A DNA stretch of 64,000 bases. It comes from an uncultured Paracoccaceae bacterium. Its GTDB lineage: Bacteria > Pseudomonadota > Alphaproteobacteria > Rhodobacterales > Rhodobacteraceae. The stretch covers positions 78,392 to 142,391 of the forward strand of contig CANLDA010000010.1 in assembly GCA_947489325.1 (NCBI GenBank), given 5' to 3'. The translations under genes and the position numbers were made by a program. Below the pieces are notes generated by a model. It had not been told where the DNA came from, did not search any database, and saw only the letters and a list, made by a program, of their open reading frames with translations. Position 1 is the first letter of the stretch. Each line of letters opens with the position of its first letter. Below, one piece after another: positions 44,802 to 53,534 of the stretch.

Positions 44802-46891
44802 GCACACAGATTCTTAAGGGCCTGCGCGTTTTGGATCTAAGCCGCATGTTGTCCGGCCCATACTGCACCATGCATCTGGCCGATCACGGCGCAGAAGTGA
44901 TCAAAATCGAAGGCGGGACAGGCGACACAAGCCGCGGCAACGGACCCTTTCGGGAGGATGATCCAGAACATGCATGGGCCGGATATTTTGTCAGCCTTAA
45001 TCGCGGCAAGAAAAGCATTCAACTGAACCTTAAATCGGATGAAGGCCGTGCTCAATTTCGCGCCCTCGCGATGACGGCAGATGTGATCGTCGAAAACTTT
45101 CGCCCCGGTGTCATGAGCCGCCTTGGCCTGTCTTATGAAACACTTGCCGCAGATAATCCTAAGTTGGTTTATGCGGCCATTCGTGGATTTGGCGACCCGC
45201 GCACTGGCGAAAGCCCCTATGCTAACTGGCCATCTTATGATGTTGTCGCGCAGGCCATGGGGGGGCTGATGTCCATCACGGGCCCCGACACGGAAACACC
45301 CACCAAAACCGGTCCCGGTGTGGGGGACATTTTTGCCGGCATGATGATGGCCTTTGGGATCATGGCTGCGCTGCGCGAAGCCGAGGCAACCGGCAAAGGG
45401 CAGTTTGTCGATGTTGCCATGTATGACGCCATGATCTCACTTTGTGAACGTATGGTGTATCTGCACGATTTTACGGGCAAGGTGCCCGGACCAGAAGGTA
45501 ATGCACATCCATTCCTAAGCCCCTTTGGCCTTTTCCCGGCATCCGATGGGCAGGTAGCCTTGGGCATTGTGGATGATGCCTTCTGGCAGCGACTGACCTC
45601 GCTAATGGGACACGCAGAGCTGGGCCACGATCCCCGGTATATCAGCCGCCCAAAACGCGCAGAAAATGCCGCTGATGTGAATCGCATTGTTGGTGCATGG
45701 ACATCAGCCCTCAGCAAGGCACAGCTTACCGAAATTCTGGGTGGGCAGGTTCCCTTTGGCCCTTTGAACACCATCGCGGATATCGCAGCTGACCCACATG
45801 TCATCGCACGCAATATGCTGACCAAGGTACCCGGCCCCGACCCACAGCACAAACCTTGGACGGTTGCGGCAAACCCATTGCGATTTGGGGCACACCCCCA
45901 TGAAACGTTAAAAGCACCACCAGCATTGGGTGAACATAATGCATTGCTGAATGATGCGGCGACATCGTCCCCTATGAACGCCGAAACCAAACGCCACCTG
46001 CGCGATGCCTTTGGGCGCTTTGCAACGGGTGTAACGGTGGTGACATCCCTGCAAGCCGATGGCACACCCCGCGGCTTCACCGCCAATTCGTTCACCTCTG
46101 TTTCGCTCGATCCACCGCTGTTACTGGTTTGTATCGGCAAAGCCGCGCTGTCGTGCGAAACCTTCGCGCAGGCGGATCATTTCAATGTGAATATTCTGGC
46201 CGACGACCAAAAAGAAATATCGGGTCTCTTTGCGTCTCAGTCACCTGATAAATTCGATATTGCTGACTGGCATCCTGATGCCCAAGGTGTGGCAGTCATA
46301 GATGGTGCTTTGGCCACCTTCAGTTGTGCCCGTCACCGATTGGTGGATGCAGGTGATCACCTGATCCTGATTGGTCGCGTGCTGAACTTTGAAACAAATG
46401 ACGGCGACCCATTGGGATATTATCAAGGTGGATACTTTGACATTGGGTTGGATCGCGCATTGACAGATGCCGCCACAACGGGTGACATCTCTGTTGGCGC
46501 TGTATTGGCACACGGCCAAAGGCTGTTGTTGGCGTGCGGCCCTGAGGGACACATCACTTTGCCTGCCGCATCCTCCATCAAAGAGTTAATCGGCAATCTT
46601 GAAGCAGGCGGCCTGACACCAGATCTGGCGCAGCTTTATGCAGTCTATCAAGTCACGCAGGACGGTGCACAGCGTATCGTGTATCACGGAAGCGTAAGCG
46701 GCATTCCCCCAAAAGGGTTGCAGTTTTATGACCTCAACGCGCTCCCCTTTGATCAAGTAGAGGATAAAGCTGAACTCTCTTTGCTGCGCCGTTACGTGCG
46801 GGAAAACCAGCACGGCACCTTTGGCTTCTATCATGGAACAGCGATAGAGGGCGTCGTGCTGTCTGACGTCAGACAGTGGAAAGAAAGGTGA
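44798..46891 (+). CDS. CaiB-type CoA-transferase fused to flavin reductase
   Basis: A 697-residue fusion. Residues 1-390 are a class III CoA-transferase (CaiB/BaiF): LKGLRVLDLSRMLSGPYC, ADVIVENFRPGVMSRLG and GKGQFVDVAMYDAM with the catalytic Asp. Residues 393-550 are an FMN-binding flavin reductase: DAFGRFATGVTVVTS, FTANSFTSVSLDPPLLLV, FNVNILADDQ and GYYQGGYFDIG. The last 140 residues form another domain, weakly Nudix-like, that follows flavin reductases in some proteins. The frame is continuous, with no stop and no ribosome site at the internal Met393. It likely serves CoA transfer on a betaine and supplies FMNH2 to the divergent luciferase-like monooxygenase. Its start overlaps the hydrolase stop (ATGA). 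Confidence 0.85.
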   Translation: MSTQILKGLRVLDLSRMLSGPYCTMHLADHGAEVIKIEGGTGDTSRGNGPFREDDPEHAWAGYFVSLNRGKKSIQLNLKSDEGRAQFRALAMTADVIVENFRPGVMSRLGLSYETLAADNPKLVYAAIRGFGDPRTGESPYANWPSYDVVAQAMGGLMSITGPDTETPTKTGPGVGDIFAGMMMAFGIMAALREAEATGKGQFVDVAMYDAMISLCERMVYLHDFTGKVPGPEGNAHPFLSPFGLFPASDGQVALGIVDDAFWQRLTSLMGHAELGHDPRYISRPKRAENAADVNRIVGAWTSALSKAQLTEILGGQVPFGPLNTIADIAADPHVIARNMLTKVPGPDPQHKPWTVAANPLRFGAHPHETLKAPPALGEHNALLNDAATSSPMNAETKRHLRDAFGRFATGVTVVTSLQADGTPRGFTANSFTSVSLDPPLLLVCIGKAALSCETFAQADHFNVNILADDQKEISGLFASQSPDKFDIADWHPDAQGVAVIDGALATFSCARHRLVDAGDHLILIGRVLNFETNDGDPLGYYQGGYFDIGLDRALTDAATTGDISVGAVLAHGQRLLLACGPEGHITLPAASSIKELIGNLEAGGLTPDLAQLYAVYQVTQDGAQRIVYHGSVSGIPPKGLQFYDLNALPFDQVEDKAELSLLRRYVRENQHGTFGFYHGTAIEGVVLSDVRQWKER

Positions 46892-47183
46892 TACGGAGCG
46901 ACATCGAACAATTGAAAGCAACGTGAAACCTAAACCTGATACACCTTAGAAACGCTGCAAACCTGTCCAAAAAGATGAGACCTCTTCAATCAAGCGATGC
47001 CTAGTCAGTTGAGCGATAAAACCGGCAAATCTGGCAGATTTATGTGACTATCCCTGCTTCATAGTTTTCTAAATCGGGTCGCTTCCGCCGTTCAATTTGC
47101 GGGCTGGACACAAAACAATTTCATGCATAAATGGTCATAACGCTCAGCCAAATTCAGCCAGGCATCTTGAACCGGAGGGTTTC
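46892..47183. other. Intergenic between catabolic and iron loci
   Basis: About 290 bases after the CoA-transferase fusion and before the siderophore binding-protein gene. No hairpin with T-run, gene or clear iron-box was recognised. The right half must contain the promoter of the iron-uptake operon; GGAGG lies just before the ATG at 47184. Confidence 0.5.
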
Positions 47184-48077
47184 ATGGTCAGGATTTTGGC
47201 GGTATTATTGACATGTCTCGCATCACATTCTGTTGCAGATCAACGAACGTTTGACACCTTTTCCGGCCCTCAAAAAATCAACGCAACGCCCAAGCGTGTT
47301 GTCGCGTTGGATGTCGCGGCAATAGATAGCCTGACTGCCATGGGCATTGATTTGGTGGGTGTGCCTCAAAAGCTGTTCGTTGAGTATCTGGATGATGTTG
47401 CGGCACAGGCACAACCTGCCGGGACGGTATTTGAACCAGACTATGAAGCGATATTTGCGATGCGCCCGGATTTGATTATTTCGGGTGGGCGCTCTTCGGC
47501 AGAAACGGATGCTTTGGCGCAAATTGCCCCGACGATTGATATGACAATCTGGGGTGAAACAATTGAGCAGGCCAAGGAACGTATCAAGGCCTATGGCGTC
47601 ATTTTTGACAAAGAGGATGTTGCAGCACAGCTGATTGCCGATCTCGATGCCAAAATCGCGCGCACGCGTACGGCCTTGGCAGGACAGGGCAAGGCCTTGA
47701 TTATATTAACCAATGGACCGAAGATTTCTGCATACGGACGCAGCGGACGGTTTGGCTGGTTACATAGTGCCCTTGATCTGCCCGAGGCCGTGCCAAAGGT
47801 TGAACAATCCACCCATGGCGAGGTGATTTCGTTCGAATTCATCCGCAAAACCGATCCTGATGTGATCTTCGTTGTGGACCGATTGGCGGCTGTGGGTCGG
47901 GCCGGTGATCACGCGAGAACAACTCTCGATACAGCCTTGATCCATGGCACCAAAGCTTGGAAATCGGGCAAGGTGATCTTTCTGGATGCGGCGGATATCT
48001 ATATCGCGGGTGGGGGCATACAAGCGCTGAACCGAACATTGGATCAGATCACCGACGGTTTGGGTAAGGCGCACTAA
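47184..48077 (+). CDS. Siderophore periplasmic binding protein (petrobactin-type)
   Basis: About 297 residues from the ATG at 47184, which has GGAGG five bases upstream. A signal peptide (MVRILAVLLTCLASHSVA) is followed by a class III helical-backbone binding protein: KRVVALDVAAIDSLTAMGI, MRPDLIISGGRSS, and DPDVIFVVDRLAAVG. It matches the FatB/CeuE/VctP group that binds ferric siderophores of the catecholate-hydroxycarboxylate type, in line with the petrobactin-type synthesis genes downstream. It begins an operon with two permeases and an ATPase. Confidence 0.85.
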   Translation: MVRILAVLLTCLASHSVADQRTFDTFSGPQKINATPKRVVALDVAAIDSLTAMGIDLVGVPQKLFVEYLDDVAAQAQPAGTVFEPDYEAIFAMRPDLIISGGRSSAETDALAQIAPTIDMTIWGETIEQAKERIKAYGVIFDKEDVAAQLIADLDAKIARTRTALAGQGKALIILTNGPKISAYGRSGRFGWLHSALDLPEAVPKVEQSTHGEVISFEFIRKTDPDVIFVVDRLAAVGRAGDHARTTLDTALIHGTKAWKSGKVIFLDAADIYIAGGGIQALNRTLDQITDGLGKAH

Positions 48078-48079
48078 AC

Positions 48080-49039
48080 ATGCGGGCGTCTTATTGGATA
48101 TTGGGGTGTCTGGGTCTGCTCACATTGCTTGCTCTGTCGATCAGTGTCGGCGTGATGTCGATCCTTTCAGAAAGCGGACAATTGGATGCCCAATCTGTGC
48201 TTCTGCTGTTGGAAAGTCGCCTACCACGTACTTTGGCAGCACTGATTGTTGGGGCTTCACTGGCAGTCAGCGGAGTGATCATGCAGGTCATGGTGCACAA
48301 TCGGTTTGTCGAGCCAATGACGGTCGGGTCGGGGCAAGGGGCAGCCTTGGGTATTTTACTGGCGATGGTTCTGATGCCGAGGGCCAGTATCTTCTGGCAG
48401 ATGGGGTTTGCTTCGGCATTGGCAATGCTGTGCAGCCTTGGATATTTGGGGATCATCCGCCGATTACCTGCAACACAGCCTCTGTTGGTGCCTTTGGTGG
48501 GGCTCATCTATGGTGGGGTGATCGGGGCAACGGTTGTCTTTTTCGCCTATCAGTTTGACCTGCTGCAATTCATCGATATCTGGATGAATGGCGAGTTTTC
48601 CGGCGTGGTCCGGGGGCGCTATGAATTGCTGTGGGGGGCAGCATTGGCGGCTGCGTTGACATATGTGATAGCTGATCAGTTGGCCATTGTTGGCTTGGGC
48701 AAAGAGACAAGCCTGAATCTGGGTTTGAATTACACACAAGTGGTGATGCTGGGGTTGTTGTCGGTATCGCTTGTATCAGCGCTGACGGTGGTGACGATTG
48801 GGATCATCCCTTTTGTTGGCCTGATTATCCCCAATCTGATCAGCCGCATGATGGGCGACAATCTGCGTCAAAGCTTGCCTGTGATGGCCCTGTTGGGGGG
48901 TGGCTTTGTTTTGTTGGCCGACATCATCGGGCGCATTATTCGGTATCCGTTTGAAATCCCGGTAAGTGTGATGTTCGGCGTTCTGGGGGCCGGGGTGTTT
49001 TTGAGGATGTTATACCAAAGGCCCGCTCATGGTGGATAA
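48080..49039 (+). CDS. Iron-siderophore ABC permease 1
   Basis: A 319-residue FecCD-family membrane protein with about nine to ten hydrophobic segments. SRLPRTLAALIVGASLAVSG, GLNYTQVVMLG and GIIPFVGLIIPNLISRMMG are the conserved blocks. It follows the binding-protein gene by two bases. It pairs with the second permease to form the channel for the ferric siderophore. Confidence 0.88.
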   Translation: MRASYWILGCLGLLTLLALSISVGVMSILSESGQLDAQSVLLLLESRLPRTLAALIVGASLAVSGVIMQVMVHNRFVEPMTVGSGQGAALGILLAMVLMPRASIFWQMGFASALAMLCSLGYLGIIRRLPATQPLLVPLVGLIYGGVIGATVVFFAYQFDLLQFIDIWMNGEFSGVVRGRYELLWGAALAAALTYVIADQLAIVGLGKETSLNLGLNYTQVVMLGLLSVSLVSALTVVTIGIIPFVGLIIPNLISRMMGDNLRQSLPVMALLGGGFVLLADIIGRIIRYPFEIPVSVMFGVLGAGVFLRMLYQRPAHGG

Positions 49040-49973
49040 ACGTGTGCTTGGGCTTATGGCCCTGCTGGTGGGGTGCGCAGCACTTTATCTGTTACTGGGC
49101 ACGCGTGGCAATTGGGAGTTCGCCTTGTCCCTGCGCGTGCCTCGACTGATCGGGTTGATATTGGTCGGTGTATCGGTTGCCGTTTCAACGGTGCTGTTTC
49201 AGACAATCACCCGCAATCAGATCCTGACACCATCGATCATGGGATTTGATGCCCTCTATATCCTGATCGTATCCATTGGAGTGTTCGTCCTTGGGGGCGT
49301 CGGGTTTGCCACGCTGTCGGATGTGATGCGCTTTGGCATAAATCTTGTGGCGCTGGTTGGCGTTGCGGTGATTTTGTTTGGCACGTTGCTGGGTCAGGCC
49401 CGCCAAGACATCATGCGCATGATCCTGACGGGAATTATTCTGGGGCTGTTTTTCAGATCACTCAGCAGTCTGTTGATGCGTTTGACGGATCCCAATGAAT
49501 ATACCTATGTGCAGGCCTATTCCTATGCACGTTTCAATCGGTTTGAGGACAGCCTTTTAACGATTTCGGCACTGTTGCTTGGGCTGTGCTTGATCGCTGT
49601 GTGGCGTTTGCGTCTGCATCTGGATGTGATGGCGTTAGGATATGAGGCCGCGGTGAACCTTGGCCTTAACATGCGCCGCGATCAGATCATCGGTTTGTGC
49701 TTGGTGGCGGTTATGGTGGCCGTGGCCACCGCTTTGGTCGGACCAGTGGCATTTCTGGGATTACTTGTGGTCAGCCTGACCCGCAGCCTGATTGCAGATG
49801 ATCGTCACGCCATTCTGTTGCCCTGCTCGGCATTGGTGTCCTGTGTGGTTCTGGTCTCCGGACAAACCCTGTTGGAACGGGTGCTGGGGCTTGTAACCCC
49901 ACTAACTGTGATCATTGATCTGGTGGGTGGCACAGTCTTTTTGTGGCTAATTTATAGGAAGATACCTGCATGA
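49029..49973 (+). CDS. Iron-siderophore ABC permease 2
   Basis: A 314-residue FecCD-family permease; the start lies 11 bases inside the end of permease 1. LRVPRLIGLILVGVSVAVS, GYEAAVNLGLNMRRDQIIGL and GPVAFLGLLVVSLTR are typical. It ends overlapping the ATPase gene (ATGA). Confidence 0.88.
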   Translation: MVDKRVLGLMALLVGCAALYLLLGTRGNWEFALSLRVPRLIGLILVGVSVAVSTVLFQTITRNQILTPSIMGFDALYILIVSIGVFVLGGVGFATLSDVMRFGINLVALVGVAVILFGTLLGQARQDIMRMILTGIILGLFFRSLSSLLMRLTDPNEYTYVQAYSYARFNRFEDSLLTISALLLGLCLIAVWRLRLHLDVMALGYEAAVNLGLNMRRDQIIGLCLVAVMVAVATALVGPVAFLGLLVVSLTRSLIADDRHAILLPCSALVSCVVLVSGQTLLERVLGLVTPLTVIIDLVGGTVFLWLIYRKIPA

Positions 49974-50722
49974 TTTGCGTGAAAAATGTGTCGTTTGCGA
50001 TTGGCCAGCAAGCAATTTTGGATGACATCAACGTGGACATTCCCAAGGGGGGTGTTGTCGCACTGATCGGCCCAAATGGGGCAGGGAAATCGACCCTGCT
50101 GAGCCTGATTTCGCGCCTGACACCGGTGCAAACCGGACAGGTGTTTGTTGATGAGTTGCGCATTGGAAAGTGTGACAACACCGCATTAGCGCGCCGTTTG
50201 GCAATTTTGCCACAACACAATTCATTTTCCAGCCGTCTGACGGTGCGTGATCTCATTGGATTTGGACGTTTTCCCCACAATCGAGGGCGCCCCACCGCGC
50301 AAGATCATTCCATGATCAGCGATGCAATCGACTTGTTTCACCTTGGCCCATTGGCCCATCGATTTCTAGAGAGCCTGTCCGGCGGGCAGCGTCAAAAAGC
50401 CTGCGTAGCCATGACCTATGTCCAAGATACTGATTACCTGTTGCTGGATGAGCCCCTAAACAATCTTGACATTGCAGCGGCGCGCGGTCTGATGCAGGTG
50501 CTGCGACGGATGGCACAGCGGGACCAGAAGACAATTGTCATTGTTCTTCATGATATCAACTTTGCCGCCGCCTATGCCGATCACCTGATTGTCATGAAAG
50601 CCGGGAGAATCATCGCGCAGGGTGCGCCGCATGACTTGATCTCTCAAAAACTATTGCATGATGTATTTGAAACAGATGCACCCGTGCATTTGGTGGAAGG
50701 TGTGCCCGTGGTTCTACCTTAA
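49970..50722 (+). CDS. Iron-siderophore ABC ATPase
   Basis: A 250-residue ATPase of the FecE/FepC family with Walker A GPNGAGKST, the Q-loop region LAILPQHN, signature LSGGQRQKACVAM and Walker B DYLLLDEPLNNLD. It drives uptake through the two permeases. The unusual QKACVAMTYVQDTD after the signature is typical of the petrobactin/CeuD-like ATPases. Confidence 0.9.
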   Translation: MICVKNVSFAIGQQAILDDINVDIPKGGVVALIGPNGAGKSTLLSLISRLTPVQTGQVFVDELRIGKCDNTALARRLAILPQHNSFSSRLTVRDLIGFGRFPHNRGRPTAQDHSMISDAIDLFHLGPLAHRFLESLSGGQRQKACVAMTYVQDTDYLLLDEPLNNLDIAAARGLMQVLRRMAQRDQKTIVIVLHDINFAAAYADHLIVMKAGRIIAQGAPHDLISQKLLHDVFETDAPVHLVEGVPVVLP

Positions 50723-50771
50723 AACACAGTAAAACAGTCGGAAATATGTTCAGTTTGCAGAGATTTATATT

Positions 50772-50806
50772 TTTACATGTAAATTCATTAACATGCACTT
50801 GCATGT
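50772..50806. promoter_or_regulatory. Two palindromes upstream of the TonB receptor
   Basis: TTTACATGTAAA (50772-50783, perfect 12-bp palindrome) and ACATGC-ACTT-GCATGT (50791-50806) lie in the 175-base gap before the receptor gene. Both contain ACATG half-sites and could be operator sites or act in the mRNA leader. Neither resembles the MarR-side palindrome at 53484. Confidence 0.45.
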
Positions 50807-50897
50807 CAAAATTAAGAAGCCTATGAAAAGGCGCCTTTCGGGGCCAGCCAGAGGGCATCCTCAAGCCATGCATTCCAACACTTTACATGGGTTTGTC

Positions 50898-52847
50898 ATG
50901 GCTACATTCTTTCAAAAAACATCGTCGCAGTTGTTGTGCGGCACCGCGATTGTTCTGACCTCGGCGTCTGCGCTGTGGGCGCAATCCGAAAACGTTCTCT
51001 CGCTTGATCCGGTTCTTTTGCAACAACAGGATGAATATGGTGAGGCCGCAGATCGCGCCGCATCGGTTTATGTTGCCGATGCTGAACTGGAACGCGCACG
51101 CATGGGCGATCTAAAGGATCTGTTTGCCGGGATCGCGTCTGTATCCGTCGGGGGAGCCATTCCTGTTGCGCAAAAGATTTTCGTCAATGGCGTGGATATG
51201 CTGAACCTCGCGATCACCGTGGATGGCGTATCTCAAAACAACCGCGCCTTTCACCACGTCAGCGCAAATGCCTTTGATCCTGGCCTGATGAAGTTTGTCC
51301 GCGTCGACCCCGGCGTTGCCGGGGCAGATGCCGGACCAAATGCAGTGGTCGGTGCGGTCGTGATGGAAACGGTTGATGCTGTGGACGTGCTGGAGGACGG
51401 CAAAAACTTTGGTGGCAACCTACGTCTCAGCCTGACTGACAACGGTGAAAACTTTGGCCGCGCCTTGACACTTGCTGGCCGTACAGGCGGGTTTGAATGG
51501 CTGACATATTACAAATCCATCACCGGTGAAAATTTCAACGACGGCAATGGTGCCGAAGTTCTGGGCAGTGCTGCAAACCTGCAGGCTGGATTGCTGAAAT
51601 TGGCCTATGAATCCGAAGATGGCCATCGTTTGGAATTCACCGGGCAAACCTTAAAGGATGATGACCTGCGCCCCTATCGCGCCAATATCGGTGCGGTGAT
51701 TGGCGGGCGCCCTGTGCCCGACACCCGTGTGTATGACACCGAACGCAACAGCTATGCGCTGAGCTATGAAAACACACAGGCGGAAGGGCTGTTTGACCCC
51801 AAAGTCGTGCTTGGCTTCTCGGAAAGCATCATAAACGTACCCACACCATTTGGCAGTGAAGGGGCCACGCAAACCTTTACATTCAAAGCTCAGAACACGT
51901 TCAACTTATCCGCAGACAACACGATCGTTGCCGGTGTGGATTACTATGATCGCGAAGGCAGCTACTTCGATCCAACTGAAGGCTATCTCGAAGAAAATTC
52001 GCAAAATTTAGGTGTGTTTGTGCAGGGGCGCTTTTCCCCTACAAACCGTTTAAAACTGTCCACTGGTCTGCGCGCGGATTGGCAGGATTTTGAAGGTGTG
52101 GAAAGCGCCAGAGAGTTTTCGGAAGCAGGGCTAAGCGGCAATCTTTCGGTGATCTATGATGTGACCGATCAGCTTGCATTGCGTGCTGGATATTCGAATG
52201 TCTTTGGCGGCGTCGCAATTGAGGACAATTATACGTTCTGGCGTCGTTGGGATTATATCGGATTAGAACCTGCGCGTTCTGAAAACTATATCGTTGGATT
52301 TGACTGGACCGGTAGCGCGCTGACCCTTGGCGGCGAGGCCTTTGTGACGCAGATCAATGATGGTCGTGTTGGTGGTGCAAACATCGATTTTGAAAGCCGC
52401 GGCTTTAATCTTTATGGCACCTATGACTGGGGTCTGGGCTTTGCGCGTTTGACGTATTCGAATGCCGAAGTCGAAGTCGATGGCGGCATTACAAACAGCT
52501 ATGATGTGCAGGATTTCGGCGCACCCATCGGCCAAGTCATCGCGCTTGAAGTTCAGCAAGAACTGCCTGCTTATGACCTACTGGTCGGCGGCAGCCTTGA
52601 TATCGCGCTTGATTATGATGGCACCGAAACATCGGGCGATCAGGGGCTGGACGGATACACGGTGGTCAACGTGTTTGCCGAATATAATCCATCATCCATG
52701 TCAAATCTGACAATTCGCGCTGAGGTGAGCAACCTGTTTGACGAAACCTATGCAGATCGTGCGACGTATGGTGCGGATTTCACATCCATTCGCGCATTGA
52801 ACGAGCCGGGCCGAACCTTTTCATTGGTTGCTGTAACCCGGTTTTAA
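50898..52847 (+). CDS. TonB-dependent siderophore receptor
   Basis: About 649 residues from the ATG at 50898, chosen because it begins a normal signal peptide (MATFFQKTSSQLLCG, cleavage after ALWAQ). In-frame ATGs upstream (50793, 50823, 50868) would put the signal sequence too far in. The plug domain spans about residues 30-165 and the beta-barrel the remainder, ending in the canonical C-terminal Phe (SLVAVTRF). The barrel blocks RAEVSNLFDETYADRATYG and LEPARSENYIVGFDW are typical of outer-membrane iron receptors. Ferric petrobactin-type siderophore is the likely ligand given the neighbours. Confidence 0.85.
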   Translation: MATFFQKTSSQLLCGTAIVLTSASALWAQSENVLSLDPVLLQQQDEYGEAADRAASVYVADAELERARMGDLKDLFAGIASVSVGGAIPVAQKIFVNGVDMLNLAITVDGVSQNNRAFHHVSANAFDPGLMKFVRVDPGVAGADAGPNAVVGAVVMETVDAVDVLEDGKNFGGNLRLSLTDNGENFGRALTLAGRTGGFEWLTYYKSITGENFNDGNGAEVLGSAANLQAGLLKLAYESEDGHRLEFTGQTLKDDDLRPYRANIGAVIGGRPVPDTRVYDTERNSYALSYENTQAEGLFDPKVVLGFSESIINVPTPFGSEGATQTFTFKAQNTFNLSADNTIVAGVDYYDREGSYFDPTEGYLEENSQNLGVFVQGRFSPTNRLKLSTGLRADWQDFEGVESAREFSEAGLSGNLSVIYDVTDQLALRAGYSNVFGGVAIEDNYTFWRRWDYIGLEPARSENYIVGFDWTGSALTLGGEAFVTQINDGRVGGANIDFESRGFNLYGTYDWGLGFARLTYSNAEVEVDGGITNSYDVQDFGAPIGQVIALEVQQELPAYDLLVGGSLDIALDYDGTETSGDQGLDGYTVVNVFAEYNPSSMSNLTIRAEVSNLFDETYADRATYGADFTSIRALNEPGRTFSLVAVTRF

Positions 52848-52854
52848 ATACACG

Positions 52855-52889
52855 GCCCTGAAGCGCGCTCCCTCGGTGCGTTTCAGGGC
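52855..52889. terminator. Hairpin between convergent TonB receptor and MarR genes
   Basis: GCCCTGAAGCGC and its near-complement GCGTTTCAGGGC form a stem of about 12 bp including one G-U pair, with a loop of about 11 bases. It overlaps the MarR stop codon. There is no long T-run on either side, so it may be a bidirectional terminator of modest strength. Confidence 0.55.
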
Positions 52890-53380
52890 AGGAAGCGGAT
52901 TAAGGCCCGGGCCAAGCGATAAGCCTCGTCCGTTGGCATAGTATCTGCAATCTCAGATTGAATTGCATTCATGTAGATGGGCCAAATCCGACTGTGAATA
53001 CCAGTTCCCTCTTCGGTTAAAAACAAAACCTGTTTGCGCCGTCCATCCGCGATGGTTTGACGGCGCAGATATCCCGCAGCCTCTAGCCGTGCAACATGAC
53101 GCGACAATGCGTATTGGGGCACAAACAGCTTTTCTTCCAGAGCGGACATCAAATGGCCAGCTTCCCCGGCTTGTTCAACCTCAAGCAAGATTTCGTACCA
53201 GATTGGGTCGCTAATTCCTTCTTTTCGAAGGGATTTTGCGATTTTTGGGTGCAAATTTCGATGCACCCGCATCAAGTTGAACCACACCCGATTATAGGCA
53301 ATGCGTGGATCACCATCCCCAAAGAATGCGGCATCCTCAGAGGATTGCACCACTGCTTGATCTGGCTTGAAGGATGTCAC
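52883..53380 (-). CDS. MarR-family regulator of the siderophore locus
   Basis: About 165 residues from the GTG at 53380, which has AGGAG six bases upstream; the frame is open further to 53458 but without a ribosome site. The winged helix lies in the second half: EILLEVEQAGEAGHLMSALEE is the region before it, then VPQYALSRHVARLEAAGYL (recognition helix) and RRQTIADGRRKQVLFLTEEG (wing). It is divergent from the DUF2218/asb operon and a 21-bp palindrome lies between them. MarR proteins usually repress; here it may respond to iron, the siderophore or a 3,4-dihydroxybenzoate-like precursor. Confidence 0.83.
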   Translation of the reverse strand: MTSFKPDQAVVQSSEDAAFFGDGDPRIAYNRVWFNLMRVHRNLHPKIAKSLRKEGISDPIWYEILLEVEQAGEAGHLMSALEEKLFVPQYALSRHVARLEAAGYLRRQTIADGRRKQVLFLTEEGTGIHSRIWPIYMNAIQSEIADTMPTDEAYRLARALIRFLP

Positions 53381-53483
53381 CCAAGGCTCCTGTCTTGCTG
53401 TGAGTTGCTTATATCTGATGACAGTCTCAACCGCAATTGGGGCGGCAACGCCCCTCAATTCCTCTGTTGATCGCGCAAGCCTT

Positions 53484-53504
53484 TATACAATTTATAATTG
53501 TATA
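53484..53504. promoter_or_regulatory. 21-bp palindrome, likely MarR operator
   Basis: TATACAATT-TAT-AATTGTATA, perfect 9-bp arms, lies in the 154-base gap between the MarR gene (minus) and the DUF2218-asb operon (plus). Its size and position fit a MarR-type operator that would control both divergent units. Confidence 0.7.
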
Positions 53505-53534
53505 CTCCTTTACCTGATAAAAAGAATCATCTAT

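Noticed and set aside
45235..46140. A 301-residue minus-strand frame opposite the CoA-transferase/flavin reductase gene
   Set aside because: Both domains of the plus-strand gene are clearly conserved; the antisense frame has low-complexity Ser/Pro content only.
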